Positions 23,564 through 32,155 of a DNA stretch of 64,000 bases are shown here, in pieces; within the stretch, counting starts at the first letter, position 1, and every line of letters begins with the position of its first letter. The notes beneath the pieces are model-generated. The model was given only the letters and a program-made list of their open reading frames with translations. It was not told the origin of the DNA and did not search any database. The position numbers were made by a program, and so were the translations under genes. This DNA is from Nocardioidaceae bacterium (GTDB lineage Bacteria; Actinomycetota; Actinomycetes; Propionibacteriales; Nocardioidaceae). The stretch spans positions 248,001 to 312,000 of the forward strand of contig JAGIBL010000002.1 of NCBI GenBank assembly GCA_017744365.1, read 5' to 3'.

Positions 23564-24969
23564 CGGCGTGCCCCCGGCCCGCCCGCCAGTGCTCCGAGCG
23601 CCTCGCCCACCTCGGCCTCGGCCGCCGCCAGCGACGCCAGCCGGAACCGGCGCGCGACCTCGTCCTCGTCCACCGTGCCGAGCAGGCCGGCGCGCAGGTC
23701 GTCGACCTCGGGGCAGCCGGCCGGCACACCGTCGTCGAGCCGCAGCTCACCGTCGACGAGCACCCGGCGGACGTCGTGCCGAGAGGCCGACTCCACCAGC
23801 GACTCCACGTCGGGGGCGTCCGCGGGCGGGCCGTCGAGCAGCACCAGGTCCGCGTCGTAGCCGCGCGCGACCGCTCCGAGGCGGCGCCGGCCCAGCGCGC
23901 GGGCGCCGCCCGTGGTCGCCATCGCCAGCACCTCACGGTGCAGCCCGGGACGCTCGTGCAGCTCGGCGTTGCGGACCGCGGCGCGCAGCTCGGCGAACAT
24001 GTCCGGACCGTCCTCCTCGGTCGCGCTGTCCATCCCGAGCGCGACCGGGAGACCGGCGGCCAGCCAGGCCGGGACGGGCGCGGAACCCGAGCGCAGCCGC
24101 AGGTTCGAGGTCGGGCAGTGCACCGCGGTCGCCCCGGCCGCGGCGAGCTCGGCCTGCTCGGACCGGCTCAGCCAGACGCCGTGCGCGACGCTGAGCGCGT
24201 CGGAGAGCAGCCCGGTCCGGGCCAGCCGCTCGACGGGCGTCCCATCCGGCACCCAGTCGCGCTGGTGCACGGTCTCCATCAGGTGCGTGTGCACCCGCAG
24301 GCCGTGCTCGGCCGCCAGCGCGGCGATGCCGGCCAGGGTCGCGTCGGTGCACCACTGCGGCCCCACCGGGCCGGTCGCCCAGCGCACGTCGCCGGTGCGA
24401 TCGCCCAGGCCGAGCCCGGCCAGCGCGTGCAGCAGCGCCGGCGCGTCCACCGGCGGGGGCGCGGCCGAGACCACCGCGCCGGCCGGGGCCAGCTCGTGGG
24501 CGTCGGTCACGCCGAGCACGACGTCGCCGCGCAGGCCGGCGGTCAGCAGCGCGCCGCGCATCGCCCGGGCGCTCGCCAGGTACTCCTCCGGCCCGGCGAA
24601 CGAGTGGTGCACGGCGAGCACGCCGGTGACCCCGGTGCGCAGCAGGTCGCAGGCCGCGACCAGCGCGTCGGCCCGGCCGTCGAGCGCGGTCAGCGCCCCA
24701 AGCCGGACCACCCAGCGCTCCAGCTCGGCGTCCTCGACGCCCTGGCGCCGGGTGGAGATCCCGCGCAGGTGGCTGTGCGCGTCGACGAGCCCGGGCATCA
24801 CCAGGCCGTCCCACTCGACCACCTCGGCGCCGACGCCGCGGAGGTCGTCGTACGGGGCCACGTCGATGATCGCGCCGCCGTACAGGAGCACGCCCATGTC
24901 CTGCTCCACCGGGGACATCGCGTCCCGGAGCAGCCGGCGCGCCCGCAGCAGGGTGCGGTGCTGGCTCAC
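23560..24969 (-). CDS. Atz/Trz-type amidohydrolase (chlorohydrolase / guanine-deaminase class)
   Basis: A 469-residue metal-dependent hydrolase with HxH as H65-S-H67 (VDAHSHL). The later His residues are in RVHTHLMETV and SVAHGV, the segment AVHCPTSNLRLRSG follows, and the Asp is in LGMDSATEEDG. This is the subfamily that removes amino or chloro groups from purines, pyrimidines and triazines. The GTG start overlaps the permease stop. Together with the PucR regulator upstream it hints at purine- or heterocycle-nitrogen salvage, though the substrate is unproven. Confidence 0.9.
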   Translation of the reverse strand: MSQHRTLLRARRLLRDAMSPVEQDMGVLLYGGAIIDVAPYDDLRGVGAEVVEWDGLVMPGLVDAHSHLRGISTRRQGVEDAELERWVVRLGALTALDGRADALVAACDLLRTGVTGVLAVHHSFAGPEEYLASARAMRGALLTAGLRGDVVLGVTDAHELAPAGAVVSAAPPPVDAPALLHALAGLGLGDRTGDVRWATGPVGPQWCTDATLAGIAALAAEHGLRVHTHLMETVHQRDWVPDGTPVERLARTGLLSDALSVAHGVWLSRSEQAELAAAGATAVHCPTSNLRLRSGSAPVPAWLAAGLPVALGMDSATEEDGPDMFAELRAAVRNAELHERPGLHREVLAMATTGGARALGRRRLGAVARGYDADLVLLDGPPADAPDVESLVESASRHDVRRVLVDGELRLDDGVPAGCPEVDDLRAGLLGTVDEDEVARRFRLASLAAAEAEVGEALGALAGGPGARR

Positions 24970-25742
24970 TGGTCACCGGCCCACGGGATCAGCAGCCGCT
25001 CGGCGAGGCTGACCAGGGTGAAGGCCAGTCCGGCGATCACCGCGGAGGCCACGATGCCGCCCCACATAGTCTCGCCGTTGAGCGCCAGCGACTCGGTCAG
25101 GATGAGCTGGCCCAGGCCGTGCCCGCCGATCACCCACTCCGCCGTCATCACGCCCAGCACCGAGGTCGGCGCGGCGATCTTGAGGGCGTCGAAGAAGAGC
25201 GGCAGCGCGGCCGGCAGCTGCACCCGCACGAACACGTCGCGCTTGCTCGCGTTCAGCACCCGCATCAGCTCCAGGGCCTCGCGCTCCACCGAGCGGAACC
25301 CGGCGAGCACGTTGACCAGCGTCGGGAAGAACACGATCAGCCCAGCCACGGTGGTCGTCGCGGAGACGCCGCGGCCGACGGCGAGGGTGATGAACGGCGC
25401 CAGCGCGATGATCGGCACCGACCGCAGGCTCAGCCCGATCGGGTAGAGCACGCTCGCGGCCGCAGCCGACCAGGCGATCAAGCCGGCCAGCACGAAGCCG
25501 AGCAGGTTGCCCGCCACGAAGCCGAGCACGACGCCGACCGAGGTCGACCCGGAGGCCGAGACGATCGCGGACCAGTCGGCGTGGGCGAGGATCGCCGTCG
25601 GGCTGGGCAGCACGTAGACGGGGATGTCGAGCAGCGGGACCGCCACCTGCCAGCAGGCCAGCACGACCAGCAGGGTCAGGGCGGTCGGCACCGCGGCGCC
25701 GCGGAGGCGGACCTCGGGGGCGGTCGTCGTGGTCGCGGACAT
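24966..25742 (-). CDS. SsuC/TauC-type ABC transporter permease
   Basis: A 258-residue permease with about six membrane helices. The coupling loop EREALELMRVLNASKRDVF and the motif AEWVIGGHGLGQLI are those of the nitrate/sulfonate/taurine/pyrimidine-precursor (NitT/TauT) permeases. The start overlaps the stop of the second permease by one base (TGATG). The two permeases, the ATPase at 26503 and the binding protein at 28110 form one importer. Confidence 0.92.
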   Translation of the reverse strand: MSATTTTAPEVRLRGAAVPTALTLLVVLACWQVAVPLLDIPVYVLPSPTAILAHADWSAIVSASGSTSVGVVLGFVAGNLLGFVLAGLIAWSAAAASVLYPIGLSLRSVPIIALAPFITLAVGRGVSATTTVAGLIVFFPTLVNVLAGFRSVEREALELMRVLNASKRDVFVRVQLPAALPLFFDALKIAAPTSVLGVMTAEWVIGGHGLGQLILTESLALNGETMWGGIVASAVIAGLAFTLVSLAERLLIPWAGDQ

Positions 25743-26506
25743 CAGCGCTCCCCTCGCTGGGCGCTGGCGTGCCAGGGCGTCGCCACCCGGCCGAGCACCT
25801 CGAAGACGGCGAAGGCGAACCCGGTCATCAGCGTGGAGAGCAGCAGGATCGCCCACAGGTTGGGCAGCTGGAAGCCGAACATCGCGTACAGCAGGGCCAG
25901 CCCGAGCCCGCGCTCGGCGCCCACCCACTCGGCGATCATCGCGGCGATGACCGCGGCCGGGCCGGCGATCTTCAGCGCGGCGAACAGCGCCGGCAGCGCG
26001 TACGGCATCCGCATGAAGCGCAGCGTGCGCCAGCGGCCGACCGAGAGCAGCCGGCCGAGCTCGAGCACCCGGCGGTCCACCGAGCGCAGTGCGGTGGTCA
26101 CGTTGACGACCACCGGGAAGAACGCGGCCAGCGCGGCGATCGCGACCTTCGAGCGCAGCCCGATGCCGAGCGCGCTGACCAGCGCCGGGGCGAGCGCGAT
26201 CAGCGGCACGCTGTAGAGCACCAGGGCGAGCCGGTAGATGCCCTCGCCCATCCGGGCGAAGCGGTCCACCAGCAGCGCGATGCCCAGGCCGAGCACCACG
26301 CCGACGAGCAGGCCGAGGCCGGCCTCCTGCACGGTCACCCAGGCGTCGCGCAGGTAGGCGTCGCGCATCTCCCACAGGGTGCGCAGGATCGTGGTCGGCG
26401 GCGGCAGCAGCTTGCCGGGCTCGTAGGCGAGCCGGCCGTAGACCTCCCACGCACCGAGGAGCAGCACGTAGAAGGAGGCCACCGCCAGCCGGGCGCGGCG
26501 GCTCAC
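25742..26506 (-). CDS. SsuC/TauC-type ABC transporter permease, second subunit
   Basis: A 254-residue membrane permease paralogous to its neighbour, with RRVLELGRLLSVGRWRTL as the coupling loop and IAEWVGAERGLGLALL near the C-terminus. NitT/TauT systems usually have one permease gene; two different ones imply a heterodimeric channel, as in ThiX/YtlD-like or hydroxymethylpyrimidine-type importers. The GTG start overlaps the ATPase stop (GTGA). Confidence 0.9.
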   Translation of the reverse strand: MSRRARLAVASFYVLLLGAWEVYGRLAYEPGKLLPPPTTILRTLWEMRDAYLRDAWVTVQEAGLGLLVGVVLGLGIALLVDRFARMGEGIYRLALVLYSVPLIALAPALVSALGIGLRSKVAIAALAAFFPVVVNVTTALRSVDRRVLELGRLLSVGRWRTLRFMRMPYALPALFAALKIAGPAAVIAAMIAEWVGAERGLGLALLYAMFGFQLPNLWAILLLSTLMTGFAFAVFEVLGRVATPWHASAQRGER

Positions 26507-27291
26507 GGCTCGGCGTCCTCGTAGGCGGTGCGGAGCAGCGCGGTCAGCTCACGGTCGTACTCGACGAACTCCGGGCTGGTCATCGTCTCGATGGTCCGCG
26601 GCCGGGGCAGGTCGATCTCCAGCTGCGCCATGATCCGGCCCGGGTTGCGGCCCATCACGAAGACGCGGTCGGAGAGGAAGACGGCCTCGCTGACGTTGTG
26701 CGTGACCAGCACGGTGGTGGTCCGGGTCTCCAGCCAGATCCGCTGCAGCTCGGCGTTCATGTTCTGCCGGCGGATCTCGTCGAGCCCGTTGAACGGCTCG
26801 TCCAGGAAGAGCACCCGCGGCCCGAGCGTCAGCGCCCGGGCGATCGCGACCCGGCGGGCCATGCCGCCGGACAGCTTGGCCGGCAGCGCCTTCTCGAAGC
26901 CCTGGAGCCCGACCAGGTCGAGCAGCTCGAGTGCCCGGGCCCGGCGCTCGGCCTTGTCGATGCCGTTGAGCTGCATCGGCAGCTCGACGTTGGCCAGCGC
27001 CGAGCGCCACGGCAGCAGCACCGGGTCCTGGAAGACGAAGCCGAAGTCGCGCTCCTCGCGGGCCTGGGCGGCCGAGCGCCCGAAGACGCTCACCTCGCCC
27101 GAGGTCGGCGCGATCACGTCGGCGAGGATCCGCAGCAGCGTGGACTTGCCGCAGCCGGACGGCCCGATGAAGGTGGCGAAGGTGCGCTCGGGGATCTCCA
27201 GCGAGACCTCGCCGAGCGCCTGGAACGACTCCTTGCCGATCGTGAACGTCTTCGAGACGGCGTCCGCGCGGATCGCGTCGGTCCCGGCCAT
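26503..27291 (-). CDS. SsuB/TauB-type ABC transporter ATPase
   Basis: A 262-residue ATPase with Walker A GPSGCGKS, Q-loop FVFQDPVLLPWR, signature KLSGGMARR and Walker B VLFLDEPF. FQDPVLLPW is the usual pattern for NitT/TauT-type ATPases. I placed the start at ATG 27291, where GAGGAG lies about eight bases upstream. A longer form from ATG 27342 would overlap the previous stop by one base but adds only a low-complexity leader and has no ribosome site. It powers the importer with the two permeases downstream. Confidence 0.92.
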   Translation of the reverse strand: MAGTDAIRADAVSKTFTIGKESFQALGEVSLEIPERTFATFIGPSGCGKSTLLRILADVIAPTSGEVSVFGRSAAQAREERDFGFVFQDPVLLPWRSALANVELPMQLNGIDKAERRARALELLDLVGLQGFEKALPAKLSGGMARRVAIARALTLGPRVLFLDEPFNGLDEIRRQNMNAELQRIWLETRTTTVLVTHNVSEAVFLSDRVFVMGRNPGRIMAQLEIDLPRPRTIETMTSPEFVEYDRELTALLRTAYEDAEP

Positions 27292-27341
27292 CGCGGTGCT
27301 CCTCTCCCCCGGTTCCGGCCGGGTGGTGGTCCCGGCGGACA

Positions 27342-28073
27342 TCAGCCCAGGCCCAGCAGCCGGGCGAGGTTCCCGCCCTCGACCAGGGCCCGCTCGGCCG
27401 GGTCGGGGACCGCCTTCGCGATCTTGGCGCGTTCCAGGTCGAAGTCGCTACCCGGCCAGTCGGTGCCCATCACCAGGCGCTCGGCACCGACCCGGCGGTG
27501 CGCCATCCGTACCTCGATGAGCTGGGTGCCCGAGGTCTCCAGGTAGATGTGCTCGTTGCGCTCGGCCACCAGGATCGCCTCGTTGACGTTCCAGATGGTG
27601 CCCATGTGCGCGATCAGCACCGGCACCTGCGGGAACCCCTGGGAGATCTCCTCGATCGACAGCGGTGCGCAGAACGGGTCGTCGAGCGCGTTGACCAGGA
27701 CCACCAGCCCGGCCTCGCGGCAGGCCGCGAAGACCGGGTCCAGCAGTCCGTGGTCGGCGAAGTGGTAGCCGTGCATGGTCGGGTGCAGCTTGAGCCCGCG
27801 CAGGCCGAGCTTCGCGCACCGCTCGATCTCGGCGACGGCGTCCGGCCGGCGCGGGTCGACCTGCCCGAACCCGATGATCCGCCCCGGGTGCTCGGCGACG
27901 GTCTTGGCGATGAACTCGTTGTCGATCATCTGGCCGAGCGAGCAGCCGACCGCGACGTCCACGCCGGCCGCGTCCATCGACGCGATCATCGAGGCGGGCG
28001 TGTAGGACTCGGCCGTCAGGTAGTCGGAGGTGCCTCCGGCTTCCCAGACGTTGTTGTAGGCATCGATGATCAT
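27342..28073 (-). CDS. Amidohydrolase-2 family TIM-barrel protein lacking the HxH motif
   Basis: A 243-residue protein of the Amidohydro_2 (ACMSD-like) family. The C-terminal features are present: LKLHPTMHGYHF, LIAHMGTIW and the terminal Asp in MGTDWPGSDF. The N-terminal metal motif, normally DxHxH, reads IDAYNNVWE, so both His are replaced by Tyr and Asn. I checked these codons. It may use a single metal bound by the remaining residues or be catalytically altered. It lies between the binding-protein and ATPase genes of the importer, so it may act on the imported compound. GAGGGAG precedes the ATG. Confidence 0.85.
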   Translation of the reverse strand: MIIDAYNNVWEAGGTSDYLTAESYTPASMIASMDAAGVDVAVGCSLGQMIDNEFIAKTVAEHPGRIIGFGQVDPRRPDAVAEIERCAKLGLRGLKLHPTMHGYHFADHGLLDPVFAACREAGLVVLVNALDDPFCAPLSIEEISQGFPQVPVLIAHMGTIWNVNEAILVAERNEHIYLETSGTQLIEVRMAHRRVGAERLVMGTDWPGSDFDLERAKIAKAVPDPAERALVEGGNLARLLGLG

Positions 28074-28109
28074 CGTCGCTCCCTCGGGGTTTCGGGCTGG
28101 AGTAGTGGG

Positions 28110-29162
28110 TCAGCTCAGCAGCGTGGTCTTGCCGCCGTACGCCGCATCGAGGATCTCGGTGGTGACCACGTCGGCGGCGTCCAGCTGCTTCGGCAGGGTG
28201 CCCACCTTGACGAGTCCGTCGATGATGGTCTGCATCTTGGCCGGGTCGACCTGGAGCACGCCCTTGGGCGACTCGATGAGGTTCTTCTGGAACTTGGCGG
28301 TGGCGATCTCGGTGCTGCTCTTCAGGCCGGACGGGCCGTACTTGGTGGCGACCAGCTTGCCGATCTCGTCGGGGTTCGCGTTCATGTACTCGTAGCCCTT
28401 GATGGTCGCGCGCAGGAACTTGGTGAGCCGCTCGCTCTGCGAGTCCAGGTTCTTCTTGGTGGTCACCAGCACGTTGCCGTAGCTGAGGATGCCGAGCTGC
28501 TCGAGGTAGGTGGTGTGCACGTCGACGCCCTGCTCCTGGAGCGCGACCGCCTGGCTGGTGGCGTAGCCGGAGAAGCCGTCGCACTGGCCGGTGACCAGCT
28601 GCGTCGGGTCCGGGCCGGCCGGGATGAACTTGACGTCGCTCGCCTTGAGACCGGCGTCCTTGACCAGCGCCTGGAACTGCTGCTTGGAGGCGTCCGAGAC
28701 CGCGATGGTCTTGCCGGCGAAGTCCTCGACGCTGTTGATCGGCTTGTCCGGCTTGCTGAGGATCGCGAACGGCGAGGTCTGGAAGATGGCGCCGTAGATG
28801 ACCAGGGGCTCGCCCTTGGCCATCGCCACCAGCACGTTGGTGTTGTCGTCGTCGCCGACGGTGGCGCGGCCGGTGGCCACCGACTGCCAGGCCAGGATGT
28901 TCGGGCCGCCGGCGGTGAACGCGGTGCTGATGCCCTCGTCCTTGTAGTAGCCCTTGTTGTCGGCGGCGAAGAAGCCACCGAACTGGGTCAGCTTGAGCCA
29001 GCCGAGCTGGTGGCTGACCCGGGCGCCGCCACCGGCGCTGCCGCCGCCGTCGCCACAGGCGCTGAGCAGCGTGGGCCCGGCCACCATCAGGCCGAGTCCG
29101 GCGCCGGCTGCCTTGAGGAAGCCGCGGCGGCTGGGCTGGGTCAGATCGGTTCGAGGTGCCAT
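28110..29162 (-). CDS. Tat-exported NMT1/TauA-like substrate-binding lipoprotein
   Basis: A 350-residue periplasmic binding protein of the NMT1/ThiY/TauA class. The leader has the twin-arginine motif SRRGFLK followed by a hydrophobic stretch and a lipobox LLSAC, so it is probably Tat-exported and lipid-anchored. The early LGWLKLTQFGGFFAADNKGYY is typical of thiamine-pyrimidine and nitrate/taurine binders. The ATG at 29162 has GGAGG eight bases upstream. It is the first gene after the PucR regulator and delivers substrate to the two-permease importer downstream. Confidence 0.92.
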   Translation of the reverse strand: MAPRTDLTQPSRRGFLKAAGAGLGLMVAGPTLLSACGDGGGSAGGGARVSHQLGWLKLTQFGGFFAADNKGYYKDEGISTAFTAGGPNILAWQSVATGRATVGDDDNTNVLVAMAKGEPLVIYGAIFQTSPFAILSKPDKPINSVEDFAGKTIAVSDASKQQFQALVKDAGLKASDVKFIPAGPDPTQLVTGQCDGFSGYATSQAVALQEQGVDVHTTYLEQLGILSYGNVLVTTKKNLDSQSERLTKFLRATIKGYEYMNANPDEIGKLVATKYGPSGLKSSTEIATAKFQKNLIESPKGVLQVDPAKMQTIIDGLVKVGTLPKQLDAADVVTTEILDAAYGGKTTLLS

Positions 29163-29261
29163 GAACGATTCCTCCACACGGTGTGCTGGTCCGACTGGGC
29201 CCGTACTCAGTCGAGCGGCTGGTTGTGACCTGAATCATGGAAAGTTCGGGCAGGGCCCGAC

Positions 29262-29281
29262 AACCGCCGGTTCGTCAACCG
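29262..29281. promoter_or_regulatory. Overlapping short inverted repeats upstream of the binding-protein gene
   Basis: AACCG-C-CGGTT (29262-29272) and CGGTT-CGTC-AACCG (29268-29281) overlap in the 134-base gap between pucR (stop 29297) and the binding-protein start (29162). Such paired repeats could be an operator for the PucR-type regulator next door. Arms are only five bases, so chance is possible. I see no strong promoter hexamers in the rest of the gap. Confidence 0.3.
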
Positions 29282-29296
29282 AGGCGGGGATGTTGT

Positions 29297-31000
29297 TTAC
29301 GGTCTGTCGGCGCGGCCGCGGATCGCCGTACGGCCCATCAGGGCCACCTGCAGCGAGACGCAGTCCTCCTCCGAGGACAGGTCCACGCCGAGGATCCGCT
29401 CGATCTTCGCCAGGCACTCGTACATCCACGGCCGGGACACGTGCGCCCGCTGCGCGGCCACGGTCTTGTTGCGGCTGGCCATCAGGAACTCGCTGAGCAT
29501 GTCGACGTACGCCGTGCCGTGCCGCAGGTCGTACTCCAGCAGCGGGGCGAGCTCGCGCTCGACGAACGCCTGCAGCCGGACGTCGTTGCGCAGCCACTGC
29601 AGCAGGCCGCGCAGCCGCAGGTCCGGCATCCGGTAGACGAGCCTGTCCTCGAGCAGCGAGATGGCCGCCTCGGCGACCTGCATCGCCTCGGTGAGGGTGT
29701 CCCGGGCCTCCGTGGCGTCCTCCACCGGGTCGCCCACGGCCACCACCAGGCCCTGCTCGGACAGGGCGTTCTTGAGCCGCTTGGCCAGCTTGTCGACGGC
29801 CGCCGGCGCATCCGCGCGCAGCGGCGAGGAGAGCAGCACGCCCACGACCGAGTCGTCCAGCGGGCCGACCAGCGCCTCCAGCCCCTGGGTCTTGACCGCC
29901 TCGGCGGCCAGCTCGGCGAGCGCCTTGACCGCGGCCTGCCGGTCCAGCAGCGTCTCGGACTGGGTGCGGGTGCGCAGCACGATGCCCGTCAGCCGGCGCT
30001 TCGCGAGGGTGACCCCGAGCGCCTGCGCCTCGGTGACCAGCTCGCGCACCGGCCGGTTCGGCTTGAGCAGGTGCGCCAGCAGGGTGCGGTGCGTCTGCCG
30101 CTCGATGGCCTCGTGGTCGCGGGTCACCAGCCGGCTCAGCGCCAGCGCCTGGGCGCCGCGCTCGAGCATCACCCGGTGCCGGGGCAGCGGCTCGGCGCTG
30201 CACACCATCACCAGCCGGCCCCAGTGCTCGCCGCGGGCGCCGACCGGGGCGACCAGCAGGCCGGCGGCGTGGTCGTAGACGGTGCGGTGCGCGGACGCCA
30301 CCTTGCGCGAGCGGGCCTCCCACTCCTCCAGCACGTACGGCGAGCTGGACCCGGCGTCGCTGTAGGTGAGCACCTGGTGCGACAGGTTCTCCAGGGCCAC
30401 CGGCTGGCCGGCCATCCGGGCCAGCTGGGTGACGATCTCGGCCGGGGCCGCGCCGTCGATGGCCATCTCGGTGAACGTCGAGTGGATCGCCTCGGTGGCG
30501 CGCAGCTCGTCGAGCTGGGCGTCGACGATGCGGGCGTGCACGTCCTCGGTGATGTCGACGAACCGCATGGTGCGGCGCAGCACCATCACCGGCAGGCCGA
30601 GCCGCTCGGCGGTCATCACGATCTCCGGCGGCAGGTCGCCGGTGTAGCGCGGCCCGAGGCCGAAGACCAGTCCGGCGGCGCCCACGGCGTGCAGCGAGGT
30701 GACGTACTGGATCAGGCCGGTGCGCTCGGAGGGCAGCGCGATGCCGGTGGTCAGGATCAGCTCGTTGCCGCGCAGCAGCTCGGAGATCCCGGGCAGCTCG
30801 GAGACGTGCACCCAGCGGACGGTGGCGTCCAGGCCGGCGCGGCCGGCGACCACCTCGGCGCGGCCGCGCTGGAGCGTGTCGAACTCCAGCACCTCCCGGA
30901 CCGTCGGCAGGGTCCGTCGCTCGAACGCCGGCGCGGACGAGGTGTCCCGGCCGGCTTCCTCCCCGCTCTCGGTCCCTACCACGCCTCTAGCATCGACCAC
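29297..31000 (-). CDS. PucR-family transcriptional regulator
   Basis: A 567-residue regulator with the N-terminal PucR ligand domain (about 30-150; GNELILTTGIALP), a central GGDEF-like region (about 290-440) and the C-terminal PucR helix-turn-helix (about 495-555; FLMASRNKTVAAQRAHVSRPWMYECL in parts). B. subtilis PucR controls purine catabolism; the family often governs purine, amino-acid or quinone-related catabolic operons. The GTG at 31000 overlaps the M20 stop by 25 bases; a second in-frame GTG at 30982 is possible. It probably controls the importer and hydrolase run downstream, and perhaps its own operon. Confidence 0.9.
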   Translation of the reverse strand: MVDARGVVGTESGEEAGRDTSSAPAFERRTLPTVREVLEFDTLQRGRAEVVAGRAGLDATVRWVHVSELPGISELLRGNELILTTGIALPSERTGLIQYVTSLHAVGAAGLVFGLGPRYTGDLPPEIVMTAERLGLPVMVLRRTMRFVDITEDVHARIVDAQLDELRATEAIHSTFTEMAIDGAAPAEIVTQLARMAGQPVALENLSHQVLTYSDAGSSSPYVLEEWEARSRKVASAHRTVYDHAAGLLVAPVGARGEHWGRLVMVCSAEPLPRHRVMLERGAQALALSRLVTRDHEAIERQTHRTLLAHLLKPNRPVRELVTEAQALGVTLAKRRLTGIVLRTRTQSETLLDRQAAVKALAELAAEAVKTQGLEALVGPLDDSVVGVLLSSPLRADAPAAVDKLAKRLKNALSEQGLVVAVGDPVEDATEARDTLTEAMQVAEAAISLLEDRLVYRMPDLRLRGLLQWLRNDVRLQAFVERELAPLLEYDLRHGTAYVDMLSEFLMASRNKTVAAQRAHVSRPWMYECLAKIERILGVDLSSEEDCVSLQVALMGRTAIRGRADRP

Positions 31001-32136
31001 AGCACCTGCGTGCCCAACACCAGGTCGGCCAGCGGCACGAACTCGTCCGCGGTGTGCGCCTGGTCGGTGGCGCCGGGCCCGAAGACGGTGCAGCTGCTGC
31101 TCCCGGTCAGGGTGGCGACCATGGACGCGTCGGTGTAGGCCTCGTGCCCGTCGGCGCCGCCCGAGGGCAGCTCGGTCCCGGTGTGCGCCTGGTAGCTGGA
31201 GCGCAGCAGCCGGACGATCTTGGCGTCCTCGGCGGCCCGGACCGGCGGCCGCGCGGCGCCGAGCATCTCGATGTCCGCGGTGGCGCCCGGGTGCTCGGCC
31301 AGGACCGCGTCGACGTGCTCGCGGACCAGCAGCTCCAGGTCGTCGATGGTCATCGGCGGCACGATCCGCAGGTCCAGGTTGGCCTCGGCCGTCGGCGGCA
31401 CCACGTTGGTCGCGACCCCGCCGGTGAAGGTGCCGCAGGTGAACCGGGGCTTGCCCAGCAGCGGGTCCTCGACGTCCATCCCGGCGAAGGTGACCTTGAG
31501 CCGGGAGACGATCTCGGCGAGCAGGTGGTTGGCGTCGATGCCGAGGTGCGCGCGGCCCGCGTGCGCCATCCGGCCGTGGATCCGCACGGTGATCCAGCGC
31601 AGGCCCATCTGCGCGATCCGCAGCCGCATCCCGGTCGGCTCGGGCGCGAGCACCTGGTCGTCGGGACGCAGGAACCCGCTGGCCACCAGGGCGTGCGCGC
31701 CGAGCATCCCGGGCGCCTCCTCGTCGACGGTGGCGACCAGGACCACGTCGCCGACGTTCGGCAGCGGGTTCTTGCTCAGCGTCTCCAGGACGTTGATCGC
31801 CAGCGCGAGCCCACCCTTCATGTCGCAGGTGCCACGGCCGTAGATCCGGCCGTCGGCGATCTCGCCGCCGAACGGGTCGCGGGTCCAGCCGGCCCCGACC
31901 GGCACCGTGTCCAGGTGCGCGAGCAGCACCAGCCGCGGCGCGTCCGGGTTCCCCGGTACGACGGCCACCAGGTTGTCCCGGCCCTCGGCGACCGGCTGGC
32001 GCTGGACCTTGATGTCCGCGGCCAGCAGCCGCTGCTCGACCCAGTCGGCGCAGGCGGCCTCGAGCGGGCCGGGGTTCTGGCTGTCGATGCGCACCAGGCT
32101 CTGGGTGTCGCGGATGACGTTGTCGCTGGAGATCAC
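30976..32136 (-). CDS. M20-family metallopeptidase/deacylase (ArgE/DapE class)
   Basis: A 386-residue di-zinc amidohydrolase. Metal and catalytic residues: H74 and D76 (LLAHLDTVP), D105 (GRGTCDMKGG), the E139-E140 pair (VDEEAPG) and a C-terminal His in DQAHTADEFV. This family removes acyl or carbamoyl groups from amino acids, as in N-acetylornithine deacetylase or N-carbamoyl amino-acid hydrolase relatives. The GTG at 32136 is supported by AGGAAG seven bases upstream. Its 3' end overlaps the pucR start, so regulator and enzyme are co-translated. Confidence 0.9.
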   Translation of the reverse strand: MISSDNVIRDTQSLVRIDSQNPGPLEAACADWVEQRLLAADIKVQRQPVAEGRDNLVAVVPGNPDAPRLVLLAHLDTVPVGAGWTRDPFGGEIADGRIYGRGTCDMKGGLALAINVLETLSKNPLPNVGDVVLVATVDEEAPGMLGAHALVASGFLRPDDQVLAPEPTGMRLRIAQMGLRWITVRIHGRMAHAGRAHLGIDANHLLAEIVSRLKVTFAGMDVEDPLLGKPRFTCGTFTGGVATNVVPPTAEANLDLRIVPPMTIDDLELLVREHVDAVLAEHPGATADIEMLGAARPPVRAAEDAKIVRLLRSSYQAHTGTELPSGGADGHEAYTDASMVATLTGSSSCTVFGPGATDQAHTADEFVPLADLVLGTQVLWSMLEAW

Positions 32137-32155
32137 GAGAAGGCTTCCTGGGTTT

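Noticed and set aside
22136-23860. Long plus-strand open frames across 20,000-36,000 and 45,000-56,000
   Set aside because: They are Pro/Arg/Gly-rich shadows caused by GC-rich third positions of real minus-strand genes; they lack ribosome sites and family motifs.
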